A stretch of 64,000 bases of DNA. It comes from Novosphingobium sp. SG751A. Its GTDB lineage: Bacteria > Pseudomonadota > Alphaproteobacteria > Sphingomonadales > Sphingomonadaceae. The notes under the pieces were generated by a model that was not told the origin of the DNA, searched no databases, and saw only the letters and a program-made list of their open reading frames with translations. Position 1 is the first letter of the stretch; each line of letters starts with the position of its first letter. A program made the position numbers and the translations under genes. Location: positions 1-64,000 of the forward strand of contig NZ_JABGCB010000015.1 in NCBI RefSeq assembly GCF_013149295.1, written 5' to 3'. Shown here piece after piece: positions 8,794 through 16,838 of this stretch.

Positions 8794-9921
8794 CTACGCG
8801 ATATAGGTTTCATCCAGCATTCCGATGTCGGGACATCCGATCAGCGCCAACGTATTGTCGATTTGCTGACGCAGCAAGGCAAGTATCTCGTCAGCTCCGC
8901 GTTCGCCACGCGCCGCCAGGCCGTAAAGCAAAGGTCGACCGATCAGCGCCCCAGCCGCTCCCAGCGCCATAGCCTTAACGACATCTGCGCCGTGGCGAAT
9001 GCCACTATCGAGCAGCAAGGGCAGTTGGCAAGCGCGCCGAATGGCGGGCAATGCATCGACGGGGGCCATCACATCCTCGATCTGACGGGCGCCATGGTTG
9101 GAAATGATGAGGCCGTCCACACCCAGTTTCTCGCAATGGCTGGCGTCGTCAGGAGCAAGAATGCCCTTGACCAAAAGCTTGCCCTGCCAGGCGTCTCGCA
9201 GCGCGGCCAGTGCTTCCCAATCAAAACTTGCGTCCATCTGGCGGCCCATCAATGCTGCCTGCGCCTCGACATCGCCCGTGCCCGCGACACGGAAATGGGC
9301 CAGTTCGGGCAATCCGGCGAGAACCTGACGCAGGCTCCACACTGGATGGGTGGCCGCGTCCCACATAATGCGCGGCGTATAGCGAAAGGGCACGCCAAAA
9401 CCGCTGCGTTTGTCGCGTATGCGTTCACCATTGACCGCCACATCGACGGTCAGCACCAGTGTAGTGCATCCGGCCGCCGCGGCCCGACGGACAAGATCCT
9501 CCGCGAGCTTGCGCTGCACCACATAGAGCTGGAACCATATTTCGCCGGAGGTGGCCGCTGCCACTTCCTCAATCGTGCTCGTAGATGCGGTCGAAAGGCA
9601 AAAGGGGATGCCCATCCGCGCCGCGGCCTTAGCCAGCGCCAGATCACCGCCTGGCCGCACGACCCCATTCAGCCCCATCGGGGCAACCGCAAAAGGGGTT
9701 GCCCAGGAAGAACCCAGCGGAGCAACACTTTGCCTGCGTTGCTGCACATTGACGAGCCGACGCGGGCTTAACAAATATTTGGCGAAGGCGTCACGATTGC
9801 GGTCAAGACCTCGCTCGGATCCCGCGCCGCCTTCCACATAATCATAGACCATGCGTGGCAGGCGGCGCTTGGCTTCATGACGATAATCGTCAACCGTCGG
9901 AAGGGGGCGGGGCAGGGCCAT
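8794..9921 (-). CDS. FMN-dependent 2-hydroxy-acid dehydrogenase, mandelate dehydrogenase-like
   Basis: A 375-residue member of the glycolate oxidase/lactate dehydrogenase/mandelate dehydrogenase family, expected to oxidise an (S)-2-hydroxy acid to a 2-oxo acid. Visible features are YDYVEGGAG (Tyr26), APMGLNG, LSTASTSTIEEV, QLYV (Tyr133), Lys252, and the active-site NHGARQ with His276 and Arg279. The stretch GRQMDASFDWEAL and the C-terminus (TLALIGCPDIG) closely resemble, from memory, Pseudomonas putida MdlB. The usual HGGRQ is HGARQ here. The ATG at 9921 is chosen because it is one base after the stop of the upstream ThDP-enzyme gene (TGAGATG), so the two are translationally coupled and probably act in sequence: mandelate to benzoylformate, then decarboxylation. 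No transmembrane anchor is obvious. Confidence 0.88.
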   Translation of the reverse strand: MALPRPLPTVDDYRHEAKRRLPRMVYDYVEGGAGSERGLDRNRDAFAKYLLSPRRLVNVQQRRQSVAPLGSSWATPFAVAPMGLNGVVRPGGDLALAKAAARMGIPFCLSTASTSTIEEVAAATSGEIWFQLYVVQRKLAEDLVRRAAAAGCTTLVLTVDVAVNGERIRDKRSGFGVPFRYTPRIMWDAATHPVWSLRQVLAGLPELAHFRVAGTGDVEAQAALMGRQMDASFDWEALAALRDAWQGKLLVKGILAPDDASHCEKLGVDGLIISNHGARQIEDVMAPVDALPAIRRACQLPLLLDSGIRHGADVVKAMALGAAGALIGRPLLYGLAARGERGADEILALLRQQIDNTLALIGCPDIGMLDETYIA

Positions 9922-9922
9922 C

Positions 9923-11635
9923 TCAGTGGTGATCCAGCCAAACGTCAAGCACGGCGCAACGCTTTTCCTCACGCACCACCCTGAGCGCTTCGGCAATGGC
10001 TTCATCCACCTGCACCGGGTCAACGATCTGGCGGCCCCACGCATTGCCAGAGGCCTTTGCAATGCCGACATAATCGGGGGCCGGGTCAAAAGAGGTGTCA
10101 AGGCCATTGGCATGCGCCGCATAGCCGTTCGGATGAACCGCCAGTGTCGAAAGCTTGGGCGATTTCCATCCTCGGTTGTTGAAGATCACCTGAAGGAAAG
10201 GTGCCTCATAACGCCGCGCCATCCAGTGCACCGAGCTCGGCACTGTGAACATGAAGGAACCATCACCTGTCAGCGCCACAACGGTCGCATTGGGCCGGGC
10301 CAGCTTGACGCCGATGGCCGCGCCGCCATTATAGCCCAGCGATCCACCGCCGCTGGTGAAGATCTGGCCGGGCGTGTTCAGGCTGAGATGGTTGAACACG
10401 GTGTGGTAATTCGAGATCGCCTCGTTCACGAAAAGCATTTCATCATCCTGCGCCGCGCGCAGTCGGGAAACGAAATATTCGGGCGTGATTGTGCCGCTTG
10501 GCATCGCCTCCAATGCGCCCAGCTCGGCATCGCGTTCCGCGTGACGGTCCGCGTAATGTTGCTGGCGCTCCGCCACCTGCGCCGCATCCACCATCTTGCC
10601 GTCCAGCCAATGCAGCAACTGCTCAAGCGCCGTGGCCGCATCCGCGCGGCAGACGGCCTCGGCGTCAATGCGCCACAAAGGCATCTGTTCCTTCAAGGGG
10701 TCCACGTCGATGTGGAAAATGCGGGCATCGTCGGCCGGTTTGGACACGGTGGGGATCCAGGGGACATCGCTGTCGATCACCAAAATGACATCGGCTTCGG
10801 CAAGATCCTGATTTTGCCGGGGCTGGTTCCACTGATTGCCCAGATAGAGCGGGTGATCATGGGGGAAATTCATAGCGTTGGGCACCGACTCCAGCACGCC
10901 AATCCCAAGCTTTTCGGTGAGGCGGACCAATGGAGTGACCGCTGCCGGATTGCGGCCCACAAATGAGGTGACGATCAGTGGGCGCTTGGCCGACAGCAGG
11001 GCTGATCCGATAGCGTCGAGCGATGACATCCCAAGCGCGGCCGGCTCGATCGCTTTCCAGCGCGCGGCATCATCGGGGGTGGGCGTGACTTCCTCTTCCA
11101 TCACCTCACGCGCGCCCATCAGGTATGTCGGCCCTTTGGGATCGGAATTGGCGAATTGGAGAGCGCGGTGGACCAGTTCCTTCACATTCTTGCCAGTGCG
11201 CAGTTCGTTGTCATAGCGCATATAGCCGCGGACCAGTCCGCGCTGATCGTGAACATCCTGAATCCACTGGATGAATTCATTTCGGCTCCCTTTCATTTCA
11301 CCATGCTGCGTAAAGGGAGATGCACCGGCAAAGATCAGCATTGGCACACGCCCCTTGGCTGCATTGTGTACGGCGCCTGCCAGAGCCTGCGTACCGCATT
11401 CCACATGTACAACCACAGCCTGCGCTACGCCACTGGCCTGCCAGAAACCATGCGCCGCGCTCATGCCTACCATTTCATTGGGGCAGGTCACCACGTCTGG
11501 AATTTTGCGTCCGGCAGCGCGCGCCTCGGCAATCGCCTCGACAAGGGCAGGGTGATCGCTGCCCAGATTGGCGAAGATATAGGAAACCCCATGTTCAATG
11601 AGGGCGTCGAGAAAGGCGCTGGACGTGGTGTACAT
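9923..11635 (-). CDS. ThDP-dependent 2-oxo-acid decarboxylase-like enzyme
   Basis: A 570-residue thiamine-diphosphate enzyme with the three-domain acetolactate synthase/benzoylformate decarboxylase fold. Glu54 in PNEM is the cofactor-activating Glu; the ThDP/metal motif spans residues 457-490 (GDGS to NNRGW). Two residues align with the benzoylformate decarboxylase active site, Ser26 in NLGSDHP and His77 in VHVECGT, where acetolactate synthases have different residues. The second catalytic His of that enzyme is not evident: the equivalent stretch reads IDSDVPWIP. Coupling to the mandelate-dehydrogenase-like gene and nearby aldehyde dehydrogenase support decarboxylation of an aryl 2-oxo acid to an aldehyde. 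An acetolactate-synthase-like or carboligase role remains possible. Confidence 0.85.
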   Translation of the reverse strand: MYTTSSAFLDALIEHGVSYIFANLGSDHPALVEAIAEARAAGRKIPDVVTCPNEMVGMSAAHGFWQASGVAQAVVVHVECGTQALAGAVHNAAKGRVPMLIFAGASPFTQHGEMKGSRNEFIQWIQDVHDQRGLVRGYMRYDNELRTGKNVKELVHRALQFANSDPKGPTYLMGAREVMEEEVTPTPDDAARWKAIEPAALGMSSLDAIGSALLSAKRPLIVTSFVGRNPAAVTPLVRLTEKLGIGVLESVPNAMNFPHDHPLYLGNQWNQPRQNQDLAEADVILVIDSDVPWIPTVSKPADDARIFHIDVDPLKEQMPLWRIDAEAVCRADAATALEQLLHWLDGKMVDAAQVAERQQHYADRHAERDAELGALEAMPSGTITPEYFVSRLRAAQDDEMLFVNEAISNYHTVFNHLSLNTPGQIFTSGGGSLGYNGGAAIGVKLARPNATVVALTGDGSFMFTVPSSVHWMARRYEAPFLQVIFNNRGWKSPKLSTLAVHPNGYAAHANGLDTSFDPAPDYVGIAKASGNAWGRQIVDPVQVDEAIAEALRVVREEKRCAVLDVWLDHH

Positions 11636-11725
11636 AGAAAATCCCGAGGTTTGATGCGCGTTTCAGACAATGCCCGAGGTGCCTGTGTGAAGCGGCGTGA
11701 CTAGACAATCTGGGTAGGCTGCCGC

Positions 11726-11884
11726 TCAGAGCGACCCTGAGCCCTTGGTAATGAGCGCCGGACAAATGCTCGGTTCATAGAGACAGAGCTTGCCGTTTCG
11801 CGGCTGGGTTCGGATCGCGGTATGGGCGTCAAAACCATCGACCTCGGTGACAGCGGGCGCATTTTGCGCGGGTTCGCGGCTCAT
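11726..11884 (-). CDS. 52-residue protein at the head of the ThDP/FMN operon
   Basis: A short ORF starting with ATG preceded by CACAGGAAAACACT (AGGA, 8-nt spacing) and encoding 52 residues, starting MSREPAQNAPAV and ending CLYEPSICPALITKGSGSL. It contains two Cys six residues apart and no signal peptide or membrane segment. It sits 90 bp before the ThDP-enzyme gene and just downstream of a promoter with a palindromic operator, so it is the first gene of that operon. I do not recognise the family. It might be a small accessory subunit, a regulatory leader peptide or a stand-alone small protein. Confidence 0.55.
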   Translation of the reverse strand: MSREPAQNAPAVTEVDGFDAHTAIRTQPRNGKLCLYEPSICPALITKGSGSL

Positions 11885-11910
11885 AGTGTTTTCCTGTGGC
11901 GTTCTGCGTC

Positions 11911-11938
11911 AATATAGTTTGAAACAAAACTATATCAA
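11911..11938 (-). promoter_or_regulatory. Promoter with palindromic operator for the ThDP/FMN operon
   Basis: Minus strand: TTGATA (11938-11933), 16 bp, TATATT (11916-11911), a good sigma-70-type promoter. It is covered by a perfect 9-bp inverted repeat, ATATAGTTT-N6-AAACTATAT (11912-11935), so a dimeric regulator bound there would block RNA polymerase. The site is 28-51 bp before the 52-residue ORF. A near copy lies before the aldehyde dehydrogenase gene at 16388-16405. Confidence 0.7.
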
Positions 11939-12271
11939 GGCCGATTTATCATCTCGATTTTGCCGATAGGGCGCACCTAATATTAATATAAACATTTGAT
12001 TTTATTTAACAAAAATCCTATTCAAAATCAAAATCTCAATTGCTGAAATGCAAGATAACGAACGATTTTATGATTTTCTCGCTTTTAGTCCGTGAAGAAG
12101 GCTGCGCATGTTGGCTGAGCCATTGCGTCGAAAGAGGCATTGGGGGCAGGCGCCGGAATCCCTGTTCCTTTGCAGTCAAAAAATAGCCTCGCCCTGAGCA
12201 ATTACCGGACCGCATTATCACTCATGATCGCCCCGCCGCATGGACGGTTGCACTATGATTCAGGGGGATTT

Positions 12272-14698
12272 ATGAGGAAGCACACACTGCTAATGTGTTC
12301 AATTCTCGGTGGTCTTTGCTCTTTGGCTGGGCAAGCGCAAGCGCAGGAAGAAGCGCCCAAGAAGGGAGCCGAGGTCGGCGAGATCGTTGTAACTGCGCAG
12401 CATCGCACTGAAAACATTCAAAAGGTTCCCATCGCTATCAGCGCCTTCAGCGGAGAATCGCTGCAGCGGCGCGGCCTTGGCAAGATCAGCCAAGTGGCGG
12501 CGTTCACACCCAACGTCGAAATCAAGACCAGCGCTGCTTTTGCTGGCTCCTCCCAGATTCTGGCTGCATCGATCCGCGGCATTGGCCAGAATGACTTCTC
12601 CTTCAACCTCGAGCCGGGCGTGGGTGTCTATATCGACGGCGTCTATTTTGCGCGTTCGCTGGGCGCGGTGGTTGACCTGCTCGACCTGCAGCAGATGGAA
12701 GTGCTCAAAGGCCCGCAGGGCACGCTGTTTGGCCGCAACACGATCGGCGGCGCGCTGAATATCACCACGCGCGCGCCCGACAAAAACTTCCGCTATGGCT
12801 TTGATGCCACCGTGGGCAGCTTCAGCCGCACCGATGTGCGCGGCTCGGTTGACCTGCCGCTTGTGGCGGACAAACTGCTTTCGCAGGTATCCTTCTCGGT
12901 CAAAAAGCGCGACGGCTATCAAAGGCAGATTGCCTTTCCGGGCGCTGCCGGCACGGTCAACGATCTGGGCAGCTATGTCACGGCCGGCAATCAGAGTGGC
13001 GGGACCACGCGCGGGGATGAAAATCAGGTCAATTTGCGCGGAAAGCTCAAGTGGATCGTTAACCCGGACCTGAATGTGCTGCTGGAAGGCGATTACACGC
13101 ATGTCGATCAGGGCGCCCGCCCGATCACACTGATCAAGACATTTGGCGGGGGCAGCGACGGTACGCTCTTTTCAGCCTATAACGGTTGCGTTGCCGGTGC
13201 GGCGCCAGCCTTTTTGTGCAGCAAGCGCGGCACGGTGGGCACCAGCTTTTATGGGGCCACCAATCGGCTGTTCATCAGCGATGCCTTCGTAACGGGCAAC
13301 ATTGACACTACCTATGCCCGCGGCAGCAATTACGACAAGCTCAAGACATGGGGCGGCTCGGCCACGGTTGACTGGACGCTTTCACCCAATGCCGCGATCA
13401 AGTCGATTTCGGCCTACCGCGAACTGCATTCCTCATTTGGCAGCGAAAACGCAGGCACGCCTTTTGGCGCAGGCGATGCGTCCTTCACGATGAATCAGGC
13501 GCAGACTTCGCAGGAAATCCAGCTCATCAGCTCGGCATTTGACAATCGCCTGAAGAGCGTTGCGGGTCTTTATTATTTCAACGAAACCGGCAATTTGACC
13601 GATATGCCTGTGCTGGGCGAAGGTCTGGTGCAGATCTATGGCCGCAATTATTTCCGCAATGATGCCTATGCCGCCTTCGCACATGAGCATTTTGATGTGA
13701 CCGATCGTCTGGGGGTCACCTTTGGCGTGCGTTACACCAAGGAAAACAAGCGGTTTGAAGGACAGCAGAAGGATCTCAATTCCTTCTTCCTGCGTTCGCG
13801 CGGCTATGACCCCAATCTGCCGCTTCCTGTGGCGGCCAAGGCTTTGCTGCCCGATCCCAGCGATCCCACGCGGATCTTCCCGCTGGGCGTCAATCGCCAG
13901 AGTTTCTCCAATGCCTCGATCAAGGCGGGCCTGGAATACAAGCTGGCCCCGGCGATCATGACATATTACTCCTATTCGCAAGGCTTCAAGTCGGGCGGAT
14001 GGACCGCGCGCCTGACCGATGTCATCAGCCCGCCTAACGACATCTCGCAACTGACCTTCAAGCCCGAAAAGGCCCAAACGCATGAAATCGGCCTGAAAAG
14101 CACTCTTTTGGGCCGCAAACTGCGCCTGAACATTGCGGCCTTCAACACCGATTACACCGATATTCAGGTGACCCAGTTTGTCGGGATTTCGCCGGTTATC
14201 AAGAATGCCGGCAAGGCGCTGATCCGCGGCGCGGAAGCCGAGGCGCAAGGCCAATTCGGCGAATTCTCGATCAATGCCAGCCTTGGTTATATGGATGCCC
14301 ATTACACCTATCTGGCGCCGGGCGTGACCTATTCGGTGCAGAGCGCGCTGGTTAATACGCCCAAATGGTCGGCAACCCTTGGCGGCCTGTGGCACCACGA
14401 GTTGGGCGATGGCAAAGCCATTTCGACGAACCTTGATTATACCTACAAGAGCAACAGCCACCCCGATGCTGAAAACTCGCCCTATTTGCAGTCGGGCAAT
14501 GTCGGATTGCTCAATGGTTCGATTTCTTACACCGCTAAAGATGACCGCGTCGGACTGACCTTTGGCGTGCAGAATATGACCGACAAGCGCTATGTCACAG
14601 GTGGCTTCGACCAGTCGGGGCTTGGCCAGATCGGCTTTGTTTCGGCAACCTATAGCCCGCCGCGTCAGTGGTATCTGACGCTGCGTGTCAAGGGGTGA
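12272..14698 (+). CDS. TonB-dependent outer-membrane receptor
   Basis: An 808-residue receptor. It has a signal peptide (MRKHTLLMCSILGGLCSLAG, cleavage after AQA), a TonB-box-like GEIVVTAQHR, a plug beginning NIQKVPIAISAFSGESL with FGRNTIGGALNITTR, and a beta-barrel finishing WYLTLRVKG. The sequence style (IQKVPIAI, LEPGVGVYIDGVYF) is that of the sphingomonad receptors usually found near catabolic genes. The ATG at 12272 is preferred over an in-frame one at 12140 because GGGGG lies just upstream and the signal peptide starts there. It lies between the ThDP/FMN operon (divergent) and the aldehyde dehydrogenase (convergent), suggesting uptake of the same aromatic substrate group. Confidence 0.92.
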   Translation: MRKHTLLMCSILGGLCSLAGQAQAQEEAPKKGAEVGEIVVTAQHRTENIQKVPIAISAFSGESLQRRGLGKISQVAAFTPNVEIKTSAAFAGSSQILAASIRGIGQNDFSFNLEPGVGVYIDGVYFARSLGAVVDLLDLQQMEVLKGPQGTLFGRNTIGGALNITTRAPDKNFRYGFDATVGSFSRTDVRGSVDLPLVADKLLSQVSFSVKKRDGYQRQIAFPGAAGTVNDLGSYVTAGNQSGGTTRGDENQVNLRGKLKWIVNPDLNVLLEGDYTHVDQGARPITLIKTFGGGSDGTLFSAYNGCVAGAAPAFLCSKRGTVGTSFYGATNRLFISDAFVTGNIDTTYARGSNYDKLKTWGGSATVDWTLSPNAAIKSISAYRELHSSFGSENAGTPFGAGDASFTMNQAQTSQEIQLISSAFDNRLKSVAGLYYFNETGNLTDMPVLGEGLVQIYGRNYFRNDAYAAFAHEHFDVTDRLGVTFGVRYTKENKRFEGQQKDLNSFFLRSRGYDPNLPLPVAAKALLPDPSDPTRIFPLGVNRQSFSNASIKAGLEYKLAPAIMTYYSYSQGFKSGGWTARLTDVISPPNDISQLTFKPEKAQTHEIGLKSTLLGRKLRLNIAAFNTDYTDIQVTQFVGISPVIKNAGKALIRGAEAEAQGQFGEFSINASLGYMDAHYTYLAPGVTYSVQSALVNTPKWSATLGGLWHHELGDGKAISTNLDYTYKSNSHPDAENSPYLQSGNVGLLNGSISYTAKDDRVGLTFGVQNMTDKRYVTGGFDQSGLGQIGFVSATYSPPRQWYLTLRVKG

Positions 14699-14711
14699 CA
14701 ATCTGAAATTC

Positions 14712-14744
14712 ATCGAGAGGGGCCGCTGTGCTCCTCTCGATTTG
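14712..14744 (+). terminator. Terminator-like hairpin after the second TonB receptor
   Basis: A perfect 9-bp stem (ATCGAGAGG at 14712-14720 with CCTCTCGAT at 14733-14741) sits 13 bp after the receptor stop codon and is followed by TTTG, a short T tract. Confidence 0.6.
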
Positions 14745-14817
14745 TCACCATACTTCAATGTTTCGGCGAGAGTTACGCCACGGCGACTATGGTGTGAGGA
14801 GAAAATCCGCCTACATC

Positions 14818-14862
14818 GAAAAGAAAAGGCCCCGGCCATCCGTCTATGATGGTCGAGGCCTT
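14818..14862 (-). terminator. Terminator for the aldehyde dehydrogenase gene
   Basis: On the minus strand AAGGCC at 14862 and GGCCTT near 14827 close an imperfect 14-bp stem around a 9-nt loop, followed by TTTTCTTTT. It lies about 80 bp past the aldehyde dehydrogenase stop, back to back with the plus-strand receptor terminator. Confidence 0.65.
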
Positions 14863-14940
14863 CGATGAGTTCAGGCGGCATCAGCTTGAGGCATTGGGCA
14901 AGCCGGTGTCAGCACTTGCGCGGTTTCGCGCCGTCCCGCA

Positions 14941-16341
14941 TCAAATCGGGAAATGCCCGTTTTGTGTTTCGACGGTGATCCACCGTGTCTCGGTGAAACT
15001 GTCGATGCCCTGGCGTCCGCCGAAGCGGCCGTAGCCTGAGGCGCCGACGCCGCCGAAGGGCATCTGGGCCTCGTCATGGACGGTCGGGCCGTTGACGTGG
15101 CAGATGCCGCTCTTGATCTGCTTGGCCAGGCGCAGGCCCTTGGCGATGTCACGCGTGAAGACGGCCGCCGAGAGGCCATATTCGGTGTCATTGGCCAGCT
15201 CGATCGCATGGGCCTCATCGCGCGCGCGGATGATGCCGACGACGGGGCCGAAGCTCTCATCGCGGAACAGCTTCATCTCCGGCGTGACCTTGTCGACCAG
15301 ATGCGCGGGCATCACGACATTGAGCGTGGTTTCCCCGCCCGTCAGCAGCACCGCGCCCTTGGCCACAGCATCGTCCACAAGGCTGAGGCAATGCGCCACC
15401 GTTTTGGCATCGACCACCCCGCCCAGCGGCGTGTTGCCCAGACGCGGATCGTCCGCGGTCAAGGTCTTGACCTTGGCGGCGAATTTCTCGGCAAATTCAT
15501 CGGCCACGGCGTCCACCACGATAATCCGCTCGGTGCTCATGCAGATCTGACCCTGGTTCATATAGGCCCCGAAAGCGGCCGCCTTGACCGCCTCGTCAAG
15601 GTCCGCGTCCGCGCAGATCACCAAAGGCGCCTTGCCGCCCAGTTCAAGCAGGCAGGGCTTGAGATGCTCGGCCGCGCGCTTGGCGATGATGCGGCCAACG
15701 GCGGTGCTGCCGGTAAAATTGATGCGCTTGACTTGCGGGGCATCGATCAGCGCGCCCACCACGTCTGCAGCATCGGCAGGCGCATTGGTGACGACATTGA
15801 CCACGCCCTCGGGGAAACCGGCCTCGGCAAATGCCTCGATAATCAGCGCATGGGTGCGCGGGCACTGTTCGCTGGCCTTCAAAATCACCGCATTGCCGCA
15901 GGCCAAAGGCGTGGCAATCGCGCGCACGCCAAGGATGATCGGCGCATTCCACGGCGCAATGCCCAGGATCACGCCCACCGGTTCACGCAGCGCCATCGCC
16001 AGACAGCCGGGCTTGTCCGAGGGTATCACTTCACCCGAAATCTGGGTGGTCAGACTCGCTGCCTCGCGCACCATGGAAACGGCCAGGCCAAGGTTGAACA
16101 TCGCCCAGCCGGCCGTCGCGCCGATCTCGCCCATCATCGCGGCGACGAAGTCATCCTTCTTGGCTGCAAGCGCATCGGCCGCCTTCTGCAGCACCGCGCG
16201 CCGCGCGTTCGGACCCATCGCGCCCCAGGCAGGCTGCGCCGCCGCAGCACGCGCCGCAAGGGTAGGAATGTCAGTGGCCTTCATGGCATGGGCGATCGAC
16301 GCCACCTCACCCGTGATCGGGTTCTTGCGTTCAAAATTCAT
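14941..16341 (-). CDS. NAD(P)-dependent aldehyde dehydrogenase, aromatic-aldehyde type
   Basis: A 466-residue ALDH-superfamily enzyme oxidising an aldehyde to a carboxylate. Active-site residues are present: Asn132 in APWNAP, Lys155, Glu233 in LELGGKAP and Cys267 in NQGQICMS; FTGSTAVGR is the dinucleotide-binding loop. The APWNAPIILGVRAIATPLACGN block is typical of benzaldehyde, vanillin and salicylaldehyde dehydrogenases. In this neighbourhood it would take the aldehyde produced by the ThDP enzyme to benzoate or an analogue. Its promoter carries a copy of the operator found at the ThDP/FMN operon, although the genes are 3 kb apart and separated by a TonB receptor gene. Confidence 0.9.
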   Translation of the reverse strand: MNFERKNPITGEVASIAHAMKATDIPTLAARAAAAQPAWGAMGPNARRAVLQKAADALAAKKDDFVAAMMGEIGATAGWAMFNLGLAVSMVREAASLTTQISGEVIPSDKPGCLAMALREPVGVILGIAPWNAPIILGVRAIATPLACGNAVILKASEQCPRTHALIIEAFAEAGFPEGVVNVVTNAPADAADVVGALIDAPQVKRINFTGSTAVGRIIAKRAAEHLKPCLLELGGKAPLVICADADLDEAVKAAAFGAYMNQGQICMSTERIIVVDAVADEFAEKFAAKVKTLTADDPRLGNTPLGGVVDAKTVAHCLSLVDDAVAKGAVLLTGGETTLNVVMPAHLVDKVTPEMKLFRDESFGPVVGIIRARDEAHAIELANDTEYGLSAAVFTRDIAKGLRLAKQIKSGICHVNGPTVHDEAQMPFGGVGASGYGRFGGRQGIDSFTETRWITVETQNGHFPI

Positions 16342-16387
16342 TGGTTTGACCTCTTCCCGAAACCATTTAACCGCACATTGGCTTAAT

Positions 16388-16405
16388 TATAGTTTTATGT
16401 CAAAC
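16388..16405 (-). promoter_or_regulatory. Operator copy and -10 element upstream of the aldehyde dehydrogenase
   Basis: Read on the minus strand the site is GTTTGACATAAAACTATA, matching 16 of 18 bases of the ThDP-operon site (GTTTGAAACAAAACTATA at 11917-11934) and keeping the GTTT-N6-AAAC core. TATAAT overlaps its end as a -10 hexamer. It is 47-64 bp before the start codon. Confidence 0.6.
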
Positions 16406-16431
16406 AAAATGCTCGCAGTCTGCCGCCCTCT

Positions 16432-16555
16432 GTGCTGCTGACCAACCACCTGAAGGCCCTCAAGCTGCCCACCCTCGCGCGCGAGCATGAGAAAGTGGCC
16501 TTCGAGGCCGGGCAGGATCGGGCCGAGTACCCGCGCTATCTGCTGCATATCCAAT
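16432..16555 (+). pseudogene. istB remnant of an IS21-family element
   Basis: About 40 codons, starting LLTNHLKALKLPTLAREHEK and ending RYLLHI, match the N-terminus of IstB, the ATPase partner of IS21-family transposases. The similarity ends near 16555, before any Walker motif, and no istA or terminal inverted repeats are visible. It is a relic, not an active element. Confidence 0.6.
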
Positions 16556-16838
16556 CCGGAAATCGGCCACCCACTGGCCCCCATCCTCGGCCATTGCACG
16601 ACAATGATGCCTGAGGATCAACGCCAGAACGCACTACGTGGCCAGGCCGACGAAATCCTGGCTCAGTCATGGAAGGTCGTTCCAGAGCTGGTCGAGATGC
16701 TTCACGTCCGCATCGGCGGCGCCCGAAACGTCGAAATCCGATAACCAGCAGCGTCAACGTGGGGCTCTCGCACCGCTAACGCTTATTTTGGCCATCCTGC
16801 ATGAAAAGATGGATCTGATCGCGCGGCTTGGCGACCGT
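16556..16838. other. Non-coding stretch continuing the IS remnant
   Basis: These 280 bp between the istB relic and the stop of the second nitrilase hold only short unrecognised open frames, for example one reading DEILAQSWKVVPELVEML, and no ribosome site. They are probably degraded mobile-element sequence. Confidence 0.35.
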
